Below are positions 32,539 through 43,168 of a stretch of DNA of 64,000 nt, piece after piece. Each line of letters starts with the position of its first letter. Position 1 is the first letter of the stretch. The notes beneath the pieces are model-generated. The model had not been told where the DNA came from. It saw only the letters and a list, made by a program, of their open reading frames with translations, and made no database searches. Position numbers and translations under genes: made by a program. Location: positions 1 through 64,000 of the forward strand of contig JALBUN010000031.1 of assembly GCA_025174535.1 (NCBI GenBank), in the 5' to 3' direction. This DNA is from Cantharellus purpuraceus (taxonomy: Eukaryota; Basidiomycota; Agaricomycetes; Cantharellales; Hydnaceae).

Positions 32539-33165
32539 TTAGTCAAAGGACTCCTTTGCAAAAACATCCTTAAATCCCCAGTATGCCTTTGGGACAATCT
32601 CCTCAAAGGTTTTGACTGGAGTAGATTCTGCAGCCTTCTGTGCGAGCTGTTGAGAAACTGTTGAACCAGCATAGATATTCTCCAAGTCTTCTTCTACAAA
32701 GATAACAAATGTTCGGTCTACCTCGTATTGGGGTTGCCTGTGTGAGTTCTTGCCATTTGAAGGAGTTGTACCAAGCGAATGCTCTTTGTGTTCTGGTACT
32801 TCTCCACATGAATCAGGGCAGCGAGTCATCTGTACCTTTCCTGTACGCCAGTCTACCTCTGGGTTGTGCTTCACAAGCCAGGTGTGCCCAACAATTATGC
32901 CAAAGGTTCCCAGGCTTGTGACTGAAAATGTGGCACGTTCGGTATGGGTCCCATATGTGCAGATGAGATCGACTTCTTCCTTGATTGAACCTGCTTCATT
33001 TGGGGTCCCATCAATGTTATAAACAGGTATGGCATGTGGTAGAGGGCGTGTTCGAAGTTTCTCTGCTTTGACATATTCTGCATCAACGAACATTCCTGTA
33101 GCACCACTATCGAGGAGTGCATCCATGGCTAGAGGGTATCCAGTGTCTACCGAGTGGATTTTCAT
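32539..33165 (-). CDS. Aspartic protease region of chromovirus E
   Basis: An open minus-strand frame of 208 residues with the retropepsin active site MDALLDSGATGMFVD at about residues 14-28, flap region PVYNIDGTPNEAGSI, and the second hallmark IIVGHTWLVKHNPEVDW. It processes Gag-Pol. It is separated from gag by a stop and frame change and from RT by a frame change near 32540. The active-site triad DSG is intact. Confidence 0.82.
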   Translation of the reverse strand: MKIHSVDTGYPLAMDALLDSGATGMFVDAEYVKAEKLRTRPLPHAIPVYNIDGTPNEAGSIKEEVDLICTYGTHTERATFSVTSLGTFGIIVGHTWLVKHNPEVDWRTGKVQMTRCPDSCGEVPEHKEHSLGTTPSNGKNSHRQPQYEVDRTFVIFVEEDLENIYAGSTVSQQLAQKAAESTPVKTFEEIVPKAYWGFKDVFAKESFD

Positions 33166-33507
33166 GGGAATTCTTGTACATCGACGGATGTCTGCAGATC
33201 AAAGGTAGAGATGAGGAGGGTCATCATGTTTAGCTGGAAGTTGAGAAGGGTTTTCAGGCATGGCTGTTTTGGTTTCAGTCTGATGGACAAGGGAGTGTGC
33301 ATGTAACATATCGCTTGTGAGCCCATAATTCAAGAACTGAAAACTGGTTTGTCAGGCAGGGCATGCTCTTCACTGCTGACTGGCCTGAAAATCCTGCTTC
33401 TCCTCTTGCTTTGGAATTACTGCCTTCTGCGCTTCTTCCTTGGCCTTCAGTGCAGCTGCTACTGACTCTGATATCATGCCTGCAATTGCTGTTTGTGTGA
33501 GATCAGC

Positions 33508-34507
33508 TCAGATACGTTCCTTGCATGGTTCAGGGCATGCTGGGGATATATGGCCACGCTTTCCACAGTTATAGCACGTCTGAGTCTCAATGCGATGGCG
33601 GTTGGAGTCAATATCCATAGGTGCAGCACCATTAGAGGTTGCCAAAGTAGTTGGTACAGAGATGACTGGAGTGCTGTGAGGGCAGGATGGGGTAGAGCGG
33701 GCAGGAGTGAGGGAAGTCTGAGCACGTCTCACTTCTAGAAGATGACGGTGGTTGCGGTCAATAGGCCACTTCCTTCCATGCCTTGAGATCGGATGGGAGG
33801 GATGGCTGTGCATGGATCTTGTCAAGAATCATTGCAGGGAGCCCTCGGGCATAGGCATCTTCCAGTGCTGCATCATTAAACCCAGTCCTTCCTGCTAGTA
33901 TCTCAAACTGTGCCATGTATTCATCCGCTGACATGCCAGGTGTCATCCTAAGATCGTGTAACTTTGTTCGTGCTGTTCAAGAGCGGTCAGGGTCCCCAAA
34001 AGCATTCTCCACCTGCTTAATTAATTCCTCCAAGGTGGAGAGCGGTGAGGTCCTGTCAATGACTGCCTGTGTCTCATTGTGCGCCCATACTTCAGCAGAA
34101 CCTCCTGTCATAAAAGAGAGGGCATAGAGGATCTTGGTCCGCTCATCTGGAAAAGATGTAGGCTGGACTGCAATGGCAAGCCTGATAGAGCGAATGAAAC
34201 CTTCTGTCTCTGCACGATCTCCATTGAATTTGGCTGGTTCAGCTGCCCTTATTGGGCGAACGGATGACGATGTAGGAGAAGGTGTGGGAAATGAGGTGGT
34301 CTGAGAGATGGTCTGTGCTGCAGCGATGGCGGCAGCAGTGGCAGCATCTGCTAGGTTGTTCTGGACATTGGCGAACTGGCTTTGGAGGTGCTGGTTCTGG
34401 AGTTGCAGCTGCTGGAGCTGCTGTGCCTGGGTGTTGAACAATGCTCGCAGAAAGCCACCACTTTCACCTAGAGTGTCCCAATAGGCTTCAGGGAGCTGAT
34501 CGGTCAT
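33508..34507 (-). pseudogene. Gag of chromovirus E
   Basis: Starts with MTDQLPEAYWDTLGE at 34507. There is a Gln-rich coiled region (QAQQLQQLQLQNQHLQSQF), a retrotransposon-gag domain (AAEPAKFNGDRAETEGFI...AEVWAHNETQAV), then a TGA at 33977-33979 in place of a likely CGA. It continues with MTPGMSADEYMAQFEILAGRTG and, after a frame change near 33790, a linker and the zinc knuckle CYNCGKRGHISPAC. It would form virus-like particles. Broken by one stop and one frame change. Confidence 0.83.
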
Positions 34508-34563
34508 GGTATCGGTGAAGTAGTTAATAGGGAAAGTGTTATGAGGTGTGGGGTCGTCTTATG

Positions 34564-34573
34564 AGCTTGATCT
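34564..34573 (-). promoter_or_regulatory. Primer-binding site of chromovirus E (self-priming type)
   Basis: Two bases after the 5' LTR, the minus strand reads AGATCAAGCT. It is not a TGG-type tRNA site. It is the exact reverse complement of AGCTTGATCT in the LTR (complement of 28681-28690), which lies 35 nt after the TATA box. This layout matches the self-priming mechanism known for Tf1 of fission yeast. Confidence 0.65.
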
Positions 34574-34575
34574 TC

Positions 34576-35686
34576 TGTGAGGGCGACGCTGATGACAAGG
34601 CCACAACAACAAGATACTCAATTGTTATTTAAATAATGTAAATAATTGCTTTGCTGGGGTGTAGTGACGAGCAGAAGTCGAATAGAAAGTGGAGCAGTGG
34701 TGGGAACACGATGTATGCATAGTCGAATTGAAGATATACTTGAGTAGTATCTTCCTATGAAGTTTGATGGGATTTGGTGTGATCTTCGTCTAGATATCGA
34801 CAATTTAAGCAGGGATGAGGAGCAGATGACTCGAACGAGAGTAAATGCTTAATAAAAAAGTAGCCAGTGATTGTATGGCTTCGTAATTAGAGATTCGAGT
34901 GGGATATGCAATATTCTAATAGAATATGCAAAAGCTAATAGAAATACGCGTTCGTTCTGGGAATATTCCAGATACAAATAGATTCAGACACACAGACAGT
35001 GCAGCCTGTCAGGGTGCGTCTCCCCTATTTCATTGCCCCTATCACTTCCCCTATCCTTCCTCCCCTATCTTGGTTCTCCTATCCGTCTCCATCATTTAGT
35101 ATAAAGACTCGCCTTGGTGCAGTGTGATCCCCTCAGCTTGATCTCTGAGGATATCTGCTGTACCAGGTAAGTCCCATGTATTTATCAGAAACAGCTGTAT
35201 AGACTGAGGATATCCGCTGTACCAGCTGGCATTATTTCTTATCAGCTCTCACTTATTGATGTTGTTCCAGCTGCTGGATGTCTAGCTGCCGGACTTCTGG
35301 GGAGAAGGGAGAGGAGAGGGGGATTACAGGGAACAGGGGAGGAACAGGAGCATATAGGAGGCTCAGGAGGTTTTGAGGGACGAAGGGGGTAAAGGAGGAC
35401 GGTTACAGGAATGGAATAGGGAACAGGAGAAGCCCCTGTGAGTTCCAGAACTTCCTGGACATTATTTTCGCTTTTATTTTCATCATTTCATCATCATGGA
35501 CACTTCCCCCCATCATCATCTCATCATCCATCTCATCATTGACTCAGGACATTTACGAATGACTTCACTCATTCATAGGACTTAGTATCATATATAAACC
35601 ACATCTGTAATGCACTTGAATAGATAGAGTAATTATCTCTCAGAGAAAATACTAAAAATAGAATATGACTTATTTGAACCCTGACA
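34576..35686 (-). repeat. LTR-E, 5' LTR, rearranged with inverted core
   Basis: The two ends match the 3' LTR (34576-34621 and 35643-35686). The core of about 258 bp (34998-35255), which includes the TATA box, lies in the opposite orientation and is flanked by about 376 and 387 bp of sequence absent from the 3' LTR. The promoter therefore points away from gag. The outer termini and the GTGAT duplication are intact, so the change occurred after insertion. Confidence 0.8.
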
Positions 35687-36239
35687 GTGATCAGATCAGG
35701 TGATTGCCTTGGAATATTCTACCCCTTTCCATAACATTCTAGCTGTTTCCTTCTATTATTAGATAGAACTTTCCAGAACCATTATTCAGCTCCTGATCAG
35801 TGTTAGTTCAGTGATCAGAACCTGTGATTGGCTTGCAATATTCTACCCCTTTCTTCCACCTTCCAGTAGTTTCCATCTATTAATAGGTAGAATATTCCAG
35901 AACCATTTGTCAGCCCCTGTAAATCCAATATATAAGGAGGTCATTCTGCCTCTGAAATAGTAACATTGTATGGGAACTGGTTTTCCCTTAAAAAATCTTG
36001 TTTAAAGTCCTGAAACTGTACAATTTCGCTTCATGGCCTTACAATATCAGCATATATCTGCTGCTTTCTCTTGATTCAGGGCCATTCAAATATTCTCTAT
36101 TTTTTCATATTTTTTTTGGGAATTTTCCATGCAGAAATGAGTCTACAAACTTATTGTTCTGCTGGGTGAAGTTTTGGGACCCACATGGACCCACAAACCT
36201 TCGCAGATGTCAGCAGCTCCAAAGTCAGCCGGAGTCACC

Positions 36240-36620
36240 TGGACAACTGACTCATTTTCAATCACATGACTCATTTCAATCTCCGACTCAATCTGGTCAC
36301 CACTGCCAGTAAATGCTCAATATCTTCACAACCACTGCACCTCCTGACTCCATTTTCAGGGGAGAGTTCAATAGAAGCTGTGCCTACCCATAGCTGTGCT
36401 GATCAGCTGATCAGCCTGGGAAATGAAGTATTGACCGAGTTATTTGAGTAATGGTGACTCATGCAATGACTCCTGCCATGACTCATGCTATGACTCCTTC
36501 CATGACTCATACCATGACTCCTGTGATTACTCATACTATGACTCCTGTGATTACTCATACTATGACTCCTGCTCTGAGTCACACTATGACTCCATCCATG
36601 ACTCATGCCATGAGTCAGAG
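36240..36620 (+). promoter_or_regulatory. TGACTCA (Gcn4/AP-1-type) site cluster in LTR-A U3
   Basis: At least seven exact TGACTCA/TGAGTCA heptamers occur, many within a loose 12-17-bp period (ATGACTCATGC, ATGACTCCTGCC). They lie 130-510 bp upstream of the TATA box at 36749. TGACTCA is the binding core of fungal bZIP regulators of the Gcn4/CPC1 type. Comparable arrays in other copies (24865-25015 reversed, 44600-44705, 55260-55345 reversed) differ in repeat number. Confidence 0.6.
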
Positions 36621-37025
36621 CAAATCCAAGCAGCTCATTGGCTAGGAAACTTCCACCCCCTTCTCACATATTCCACTAGCTTCCAGTAGTTTCCATCTAT
36701 TAATAGGTAGAAGTTTCCAGTAGTATTAGTCAGCTCCTGTAAATACAATATAAAAGGAGCCCATTCTGCCTCTGAAAATAATAACCATTTCTACCCCATC
36801 ATTTGCACATCAGTGTGACTTGAGTGACATACAGTGTCATCCTCTATATCTCAGTAACTGTTGATTGTCCAGTTCAAGGGTCGCTTACAGTTGTGTAGCT
36901 GTATTCGATTGCACTCGAGGTAGTGATTGTCCTGCTTTGGGTGTGAGTGTAGTATCTACCTCACGTGACTACGAATCTACAGGGTGAGATTGTCTGTATT
37001 AGTGCTCTTTGTTTAAGTTACTAGT

Positions 37026-37552
37026 TGTTATGACTATATTCATTAATGTCCAGATCCCCATCCGATCCACTCAGATCCCCATGCATATGAAATCTATACT
37101 CCATTTGGAAACCGCCGTCTCCATCTACCTGTCCAATTGTCACCGCTGATTCTGCCCATCCGTCTCCAGTTCCGATTGATGCATCAGCATCACCATAGGA
37201 ACCCGGACATCCATCCCCATCAGACTCAGACATACTCATGTAAGGCCATCGGCCTCGGAGACCCATCACCAGAGTAATTATTATTAGATTTCAAAATATG
37301 TATTTAAGTTGCCCGACTGGGGACTTCATTCCCCAGTTCAAATATTGAATCACACCTAGTTCCTAAGTCCAATCCTAACTCCCTAAGTTGTACTCCACCT
37401 CCAAAATCTCGGACACCGGTATTAGTGAGGGTGCAGCACATAAGCTGAAGCCAAGTCTGTTCCAACCCCCACGACGTGCTCTTACTCCAACTCAACCTCC
37501 GACCCGACCTCCGACCCAATCTCTGACCCTCAATCGGACCTAGTGTGTAACA
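37026..37552 (+). repeat. LTR-D solo LTR, TSD CTAGT
   Basis: 527 bp, TGTTATGACTATATTC...GTGTGTAACA, flanked by CTAGT at 37021-37025 and 37553-37557. It sits inside LTR-A, which sits inside LTR-B, so it is the youngest of the three. A solo LTR with a perfect duplication implies insertion of a full element and later LTR-LTR recombination. Confidence 0.93.
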
Positions 37553-38143
37553 CTAGTGTGTACTGCCTTTGCAGAGCATTAGGATCTTGAACTTGTGTGA
37601 AGCAGTTGCTAGACTACTTCACACATTGCTGTTACCCGCTTCAGAGTGCCACTGGTTGGATGGTCGGATTTATCCACCTACTTCCTCTAGCCTCTAAGTG
37701 CATTCCCCTCTTTTTGGAATATCTGGACCCCTAAGCATCCGTGAACTCTAGACTCTGGAAGTCTTATTCATTCCCTGCTGCTAAGAAACATATTACCTTC
37801 CTGCATATCGTCTGCATTGACCATTACAACGGATTGTAACCAAAGTACAAACATTAAATTGTTTCTGGAGTTGTGCTGCAGTAGGATTTGATATTCTTCT
37901 CAGCTGTTCATTCACAGAATTGTGGTGATTTAGAGTTTGCCCTAACACCATAATTTTGCAGGTTCCAAAACAAACATATCCTACCACTTCTACCCATCTT
38001 CTGCACACCAGTGTGACTAGAGTGACATACAGTGTCATCCTCTATCTCAGTAACTGTTAATTACCAGTTCAAGGATCTTTTACAGTTGTGTAACTGTACT
38101 TGATTGCACTCGAAGTAGTGATATTCCTGCTTTGGGCGTGAGC

Positions 38144-39592
38144 TCAAAATCGCAAAGGCACAAACCCTACAGAATGCTTAAACAACTTCCCATCCCAGAG
38201 CAACCATGGAACTCCATCTCCATGGATTTCATAGAGAAACTCCCCCCATTGCTCAGATATGACACCATACTCGTGATTGTCAACAGGTTCACTAAACAGT
38301 CACTATTCATTCCAACGCATGACACCATCGCCTCCGCCTCACTAGCTAAGTTGTTTGTTCTCCACGTATTCTCTAAGCACGGAGTCCCATTGCATGTCAC
38401 ATCCGATCAGGGCTCAGAGTTCATGTCCTCCTTCTTCCGCACATTAGGAAAGGCTCTCGACATGAAGCTTCATTTCACCTCCGGATACCACCCTGAAGGA
38501 GATGGACAAACAGAACGAATGAATCAGTCCCTGGAACAATACCTCCGAATCTATTGTAACTATCAACAAGACAACTGGGCTGACCTACTTCCAATAGCAG
38601 AGTTTGCATACAACAACGTGCCGAATGCAACTACTGGCATCTCTCCGTTCTTTGCTAATAAAGGCTATCATCCGAACATCTCTGTCCACCCTGAGAAAGA
38701 ACTTGCCTCCACCAAAGCCCGCCAATTTGTAACCAACCTCAATCAACTACACCAACATCTCCGAGAAACCATCTCCAATGCCCAGAAACAATATCAAGTC
38801 TCCACAGACCAACGCTGCATTCTGGCTCTGGACCTGCAAATTGGAGACAAAGTATTTGTTAAGGCCAAACACTTCTGGACCACTTGTCCATTGAAGAAAC
38901 TCTCTGAGAAATACTTAGGTCCTTATGAGGTCATTGCTCGCATGGGCAGCAGGTCCTTCACCCTCCGCCTTCTGGACCACTTCCGAGCAGTTCATCCGGT
39001 CTTCCATATATCAATGCTCGAACCCACTACCACGAACAAGATCTCCAGTCACATGCAACCTCCACCTCCCCCGATCATCATTGAAGGAGACAATGAATAT
39101 GAGATCTCTGAGATCCTGGACTCGGAGATCGACCGTTGATACAAGTGCAAGCTCCAGTACTTAGTCAAATGGGCTGGATACGAAGGCACCGATGAAGAAT
39201 CCTCATGGATCTCCGCGTCCGAACTCAATCATGCATCCGAATCCATCTCTGACTTTCACTCTGCTTATCCAGACAAACCTGGCCCCCTTATGAATCTTTA
39301 AGTTCGATTACTAATGCTAATTCTATTATTTCACATCATCATTTTATTACAAGTCAAGGGAAATTACATGCCTGCCCAAAAGCTCCACAGGAATCACTTC
39401 ACCTCATTTTTCTCCACTCCGAAATTTATAATCATTCTCATTTTTACTTTTATACATCATGTTTCCTTTTCCCCTTTCCCTTATCTACCTCAGGCTCTGT
39501 CTCTGACGCCATCTCCGACTCCTCATCACTCTCTACATCCGACACCCAATCCTTCTCATCTCCCATGTCCAAATCCTCTTGAAGTGTATTAA
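38144..39592 (+). mobile_element. Chromovirus D, copy 3 (fragment)
   Basis: Integrase (RHKPYRMLKQLPIPEQPW, SMDFIEKLP, TSDQGSEF, GQTERMNQSLEQYL), chromodomain and the pol stop at 39299-39301, then the C-terminal end of the antisense Zn2Cys6 gene on the minus strand (about 39420-39592). In the chromodomain CGA has become TGA after SEIDR (39137-39139). The left edge is fused to LTR-B at about 38143, the right edge to unrelated DNA at about 39582. The open frame begins with codons derived from the LTR junction and is not a real start. Confidence 0.82.
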
Positions 39593-40296
39593 TTGTTATT
39601 CATTGATCAAGAACCTTACACGTGTAATTGAGACTCTGAGGTTAGTCAAATTATCACGTATCGGGCAATTGGTTATAATCAAGAACCGACTCTGAGGTTA
39701 GTCAGATTAATACATACTAGGCTATTGGTTGGTCAAGGATACTGCATGTTTAATTGAGACTCTGAGGTTAGTCAGGTTAATACATACTTTGCTATTGATC
39801 AGTTGGTTCAATTGTGGGCATTTCAATAAATCAACACCACAGTCTATTAACTCACCTCTTTGAGACGAGATTAATATCCCTTGACTGTTGATTCTATCAC
39901 AGATAAGACACATACAGTGAATACGCTTGTTCAGAAGGAAGTGTTCAAGTGCGTATCTATCTTTTTATGTTGAAGGGATTATTGTTGGCTTTAATCCACT
40001 CAACCCGCAGTACTAAGGCACTAGGTTACTTCCCCCTTTGAAGTATCTGAACCCTTGAATGCCTGTCAATCTTGACTTTACATTGCATCAGCAGTAAAGT
40101 GTGAACTACATGACAAGCATAAAAATCTCTATTGCTTCACTTCCTGTGGCAACATTGATTGTGTTTGTTCACCAGAGTATAATTTCTTAATTGGGTTCTC
40201 TGTTAAAATAGTTTCAAGCTTATTGCTAGCCTTGAAAGGCCATACATCCTCAGGCTAAACTTAGATTGTGATTAACACCACAGTTTAGGTTGAAGT
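39593..40296. other. Unassigned region with a three-unit degenerate tandem repeat
   Basis: Three imperfect units of about 60-70 bp, each with GACTCTGAGGTTAGTCA, lie at about 39630-39810. The stretch ends near 40313 with GGTTCCAAAACA, the same terminus as LTR-A, so it may be an LTR of another family; no start or duplication found. No gene seen. Confidence 0.4.
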
Positions 40297-41502
40297 TCAT
40301 GGTTCCAAAACAAGCTGTGGTTGCCAAGATATTTCAAGATGCACAATATTGAGAATGGGGTGGATTCTGTAGGATGCAGGCAGATGCAGCCAGTATGTAG
40401 TGGACCCTAGCTTCTGTAGAATTTCAAAAGGGCCATCAAACTTCATAAGAAGTTTCTTACCTTGGCCCAGTCCAGAGTGCAAGAGGTCAAGAGAGTGGGG
40501 ATTAAGGATGCAGTTGCCTAGCTCAAATTCAATGGCTAGGTGCCTGGCATTGTAGCTTCATTGCTGGGCGACCTGCACAAATTGCAGGGACTGTCTAGCC
40601 CATGATTGGTAGACCTCAAAGTCCTCCAGAAAATCTACAGCTTTCACACTTTCAATCTCAGGAGAGAGTGGGTTCTTTTTCATGTGATTGGAAAGTTCAA
40701 TGGTCAAGTTGGCTTGACCTGTTGGATGTGGTCATGCTACACCATCAGGGGCTGGATGTAGGTAAGAAGGTGTGCATGGTTGATACTCGTAGAGTAGAAG
40801 TGTGGGGGCTAGACCAGTAGCCAAGTGGGGAGTGTTGTTGTAAGAGAACATGAAAGGAGTGGTGATGTTACGCACTAGGTCCGATTGGGGTTGGAGTTTG
40901 GGTCAGAGGTTGGGTCAGAGTTGGAGCACGTCATGGGGGTCGGACGGACTTGGCTTCAGCTTATGTGCTGCGCCCTCACTAATACCGGTGTCCGAGATTT
41001 CAGAGACGGAGTACGACTTACAGAGTTAGGATTGGACTTAGGAGCTAGGCGTGATTCGATATTCGAACTGGGGAATGGAGTCCCCAGTCGGCAACTTAAA
41101 TACATATTCGAAATCTAATAATAATTACTCCAGTGATGGGTCTCTGAGGCCGATGGCCTTACATGAGTATGTCCGAGTCCGATGGGGACGGATGTCTGGG
41201 TTCCTATGGTGATGCTGATGCATCAATCGGAACCGGAGACGGATGGGTGGAATCGGCGGTGACAATCGGACAGGGAAATGGAGACGTAGCGGTTTCCAAA
41301 TGGAGTATAGATTTCATATGCGTGGGGATCTGAGGGGATCTGATGGGGATCTGGGCGTTAATGAATATAGTCATAACAGGTGAGAGCTGCCCAGTTGTCA
41401 TGCGTGGGGCTTACATAAGAGCACAGCACAGTTTCCAGCATCTGATTCAAAACCTCTGTCTGTCCATCAGCTTGAGGATGGTAGGCAGTAGTTAAAGCTC
41501 TC
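40297..41502 (-). pseudogene. Third gypsy lineage: integrase fragment (split by LTR-D)
   Basis: Minus-strand pieces from 41502: QADGQTE-like catalytic Glu region out of frame, SYNNTPHLATGL-like block, then MKKNPLSPEIESVKAVDFLEDFEVYQSW, and the integrase C-terminal region GPFEILQKLGSTTYWLHLPASYRIHPILNIVHLE (open at 40297-40482). It differs clearly from D and E integrases. A solo LTR-D (40866-41378) splits it. Stops and frame changes make it a relic. Confidence 0.65.
40866..41378 (-). repeat. LTR-D solo LTR, reverse, TSD GGTGA
   Basis: 513 bp, TGTTACGCACTAGG...AGTCATAACA, flanked by GGTGA at 40861-40865 and 41379-41383. It is inserted in the integrase relic of the third gypsy lineage. Confidence 0.92.
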
Positions 41503-42756
41503 TGTATGGGAACTGGTTTTCCCTGAAAATATCTTGTTTATGGTCCCAAAATTGTATATTTTTGCTTTATGGCCTTAAAATATCAGCATATACATGCTTC
41601 TTTCTCTTGATTTAGGGACATTCAAATATTCTCTATATTTTTTTTCATATTTTTTCAGGAATTTTCCATGCAGAAATGGGTTCACAAATTTATTGTCCTG
41701 CTGGGCAAAGTTTTGGACCCACATGGACCCACAAAACTTTGCCGATGTCAGCAGCTTCAAATTCAGCAGAGTCACCTGATCTACTGACTCATTTTCAATC
41801 ACATGACTCATTTCAATCTCCAACCCAATCTGGTCACCACTGCCAGTAAATGCTCAATATCTTGGCAACCACAGCTCCTCCTGACTCCATTTTTGGTGGA
41901 GAGTTCAATAGAAGCTGTGCCTACCCATAGCTGTGCCAATCAGCCCAGGAAACAAAGTATTGCCCAAGTTATTTGAGTAATGGTGACTCATGCTATGACT
42001 CCTGCCATGACTCATATCTATTAATAGGTAGAAGGATTAGTCAGCTCCTGTGGATACAGTATATAAGGAGGCCATTTTGCCTCTGAATAAATAACCATTT
42101 CTACCCCATCATTTGCACATCAGTGTGACTAGAGCAACATACAGTGTCATTCTCTATATCTAAATAACTGTTGATTGTCCAGTTCAAGGGTCACTTACAG
42201 TTGTGTAACTGTATTTGATTGCACTCAAAGTAGTGATTGTCCTGCTTTGGGCATGAGTGTAGTATCTACCTTGCATGACTACAAATCTACAGGGTGAGAT
42301 TGTCTGTTGATAGTCCTGCCATTAGTGCTCTTGTTTAAGTTACTAGTGTGTACTGCCTTTGCAGAGCATTAGGATCTTGAACTTGTGTGAAGCAGTTGCT
42401 AGACTACTGCACACACTGCTGTTACCTGCTTCAGAGTGCCACTGGTTGGACAGTCAGATTCATCCACCTACTTCCTTTAGCCTCTAAGTGCATTCCCCTC
42501 ATTTTGGAATATCTGGACCCCTAAGCATCCATGAACTCTAGACTCTGGAAGTCTTATTCATTCTCTACTGCTAAGAAATGTATTACCTCCCTGCATATCA
42601 TCTGCATTGACAACAGATTGTAACCAAAGTACAAACATTAAATCATTTCTGGAGTTGTGCTGCAGTAGGATTTGATATTCTTCTCAGCTGTTCATTCATG
42701 GAATTGTGGTGATTTAGAGTTTGCCCTAACACCATAATTTTGAGGGTTCCAAAACA
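41503..42756 (+). repeat. LTR-A copy, forward, internally shortened
   Basis: TGTATGGGAACTGG...GGTTCCAAAACA, 1254 bp. It is shorter because the TGACTC array and neighbouring part are mostly deleted (around 41990-42015). Flanks CTCTC and ACATC do not match, so one side was rearranged after insertion; the right neighbour is a D fragment. Confidence 0.8.
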
Positions 42757-43083
42757 ACATCTACCCTAAAGAAGGGAGTAGTGACTATGCCACTGTAAAT
42801 CCACACAACTTTCGTCCTGTGTTCACTAACAAGCAGCTGGCATCATCCCTACAAGCATCCATTCTCATGACTCCCACCCCCTGAGCTGTCACCATTATGG
42901 ACATCAACCAACTCTGCTCCAACATCCACTCATCACTCCAGTCTGATCCTGTTGCAGTTAAAGACTTGGATGACCCTTCCAATCTGAAGTGGTCACTTGA
43001 CCCCAAAGGACACCTCCAACACAACAACAGGATATACATCCCCAACACCAACAGTCTCCAACTCGGAGTTTGCGGTGTACTAG
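42757..43083 (+). pseudogene. Chromovirus D fragment (RNase H-integrase spacer)
   Basis: The plus strand reads NPHNFRPVFTNKQLASSLQA, then MDINQLCSNIHSSLQSDPVA and WSLDPKGHLQHNNRIYIPNT, matching the pol region between RNase H and the integrase zinc finger of D copy 1. It is cut at about 43083 by a minisatellite. Confidence 0.72.
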
Positions 43084-43168
43084 AATGTAGTGGGATAGAA
43101 GGCAGTGGGATAGAATATGATGGGATAGAAGGCAGTGGGATAGAATATGATGGGATAGAAGGCAGCAG
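43084..43168. repeat. Short minisatellite, 30-bp unit
   Basis: The unit GGGATAGAAGGCAGTGGGATAGAATATGAT is repeated about 2.5 times, itself built of GGGATAGAA half-units. It lies exactly against the TG end of an LTR-C at 43169. Confidence 0.8.

Larger units (their letters stand above)
28524..35686 (-). mobile_element. Chromovirus E, complete 7.16-kb element, TSD GTGAT
   Basis: On the minus strand: rearranged 5' LTR (34576-35686), primer-binding site, gag, protease, RT-RNase H, integrase with chromodomain, an accessory ORF (28939-29397), polypurine tract (complement of 28886-28898) and 3' LTR (28524-28885). GTGAT flanks both ends (28519-28523 and 35687-35691). It is the only full-length gypsy element in the window. 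Gag and pol each carry a TGA replacing a likely CGA, there are frame changes, and the promoter in the 5' LTR is inverted, so it is defective. Confidence 0.92.
35967..37972 (+). repeat. LTR-A solo LTR, forward, TSD AACAT
   Basis: TGTATGGGAACTGG...GGTTCCAAAACA with AACAT at 35962-35966 and 37973-37977. A solo LTR-D (37026-37552) is inserted in it; the net length is 1474 bp. The U3 part has the TGACTC array (about 36240-36620); TATAAAAGG is at 36749-36757. Confidence 0.92.
28056..38143 (+). repeat. LTR-B copy, host of element E and of an LTR-A
   Basis: Forward LTR-B begins TGTATGGGAGCCACC. It is interrupted at 28523/35687 by chromovirus E (duplication GTGAT) and at 35966/37973 by an LTR-A (duplication AACAT). 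It continues to about 38143, where it is cut by D copy 3. Putting the three parts together gives a normal, 3'-truncated LTR-B. Confidence 0.85.

Noticed and set aside
36444..36689. ORF with a D-S-C-H/Y/N-D-S-like period (also in other LTR-A copies, both strands)
   Set aside because: It is the TGACTC minisatellite of LTR-A read in frame; repeat period and lack of stops make several frames open at once. No start context, no conservation of frame between copies.
39920..39945. MITE terminus ACGCTTGTTCAGAA
   Set aside because: Only about 13 bases match; no inner sequence or second end follows, so chance or a very small remnant.
43084..43168. Possible CRISPR-like direct repeats
   Set aside because: Contiguous tandem units without unique spacers, in a eukaryotic transposon-rich locus.
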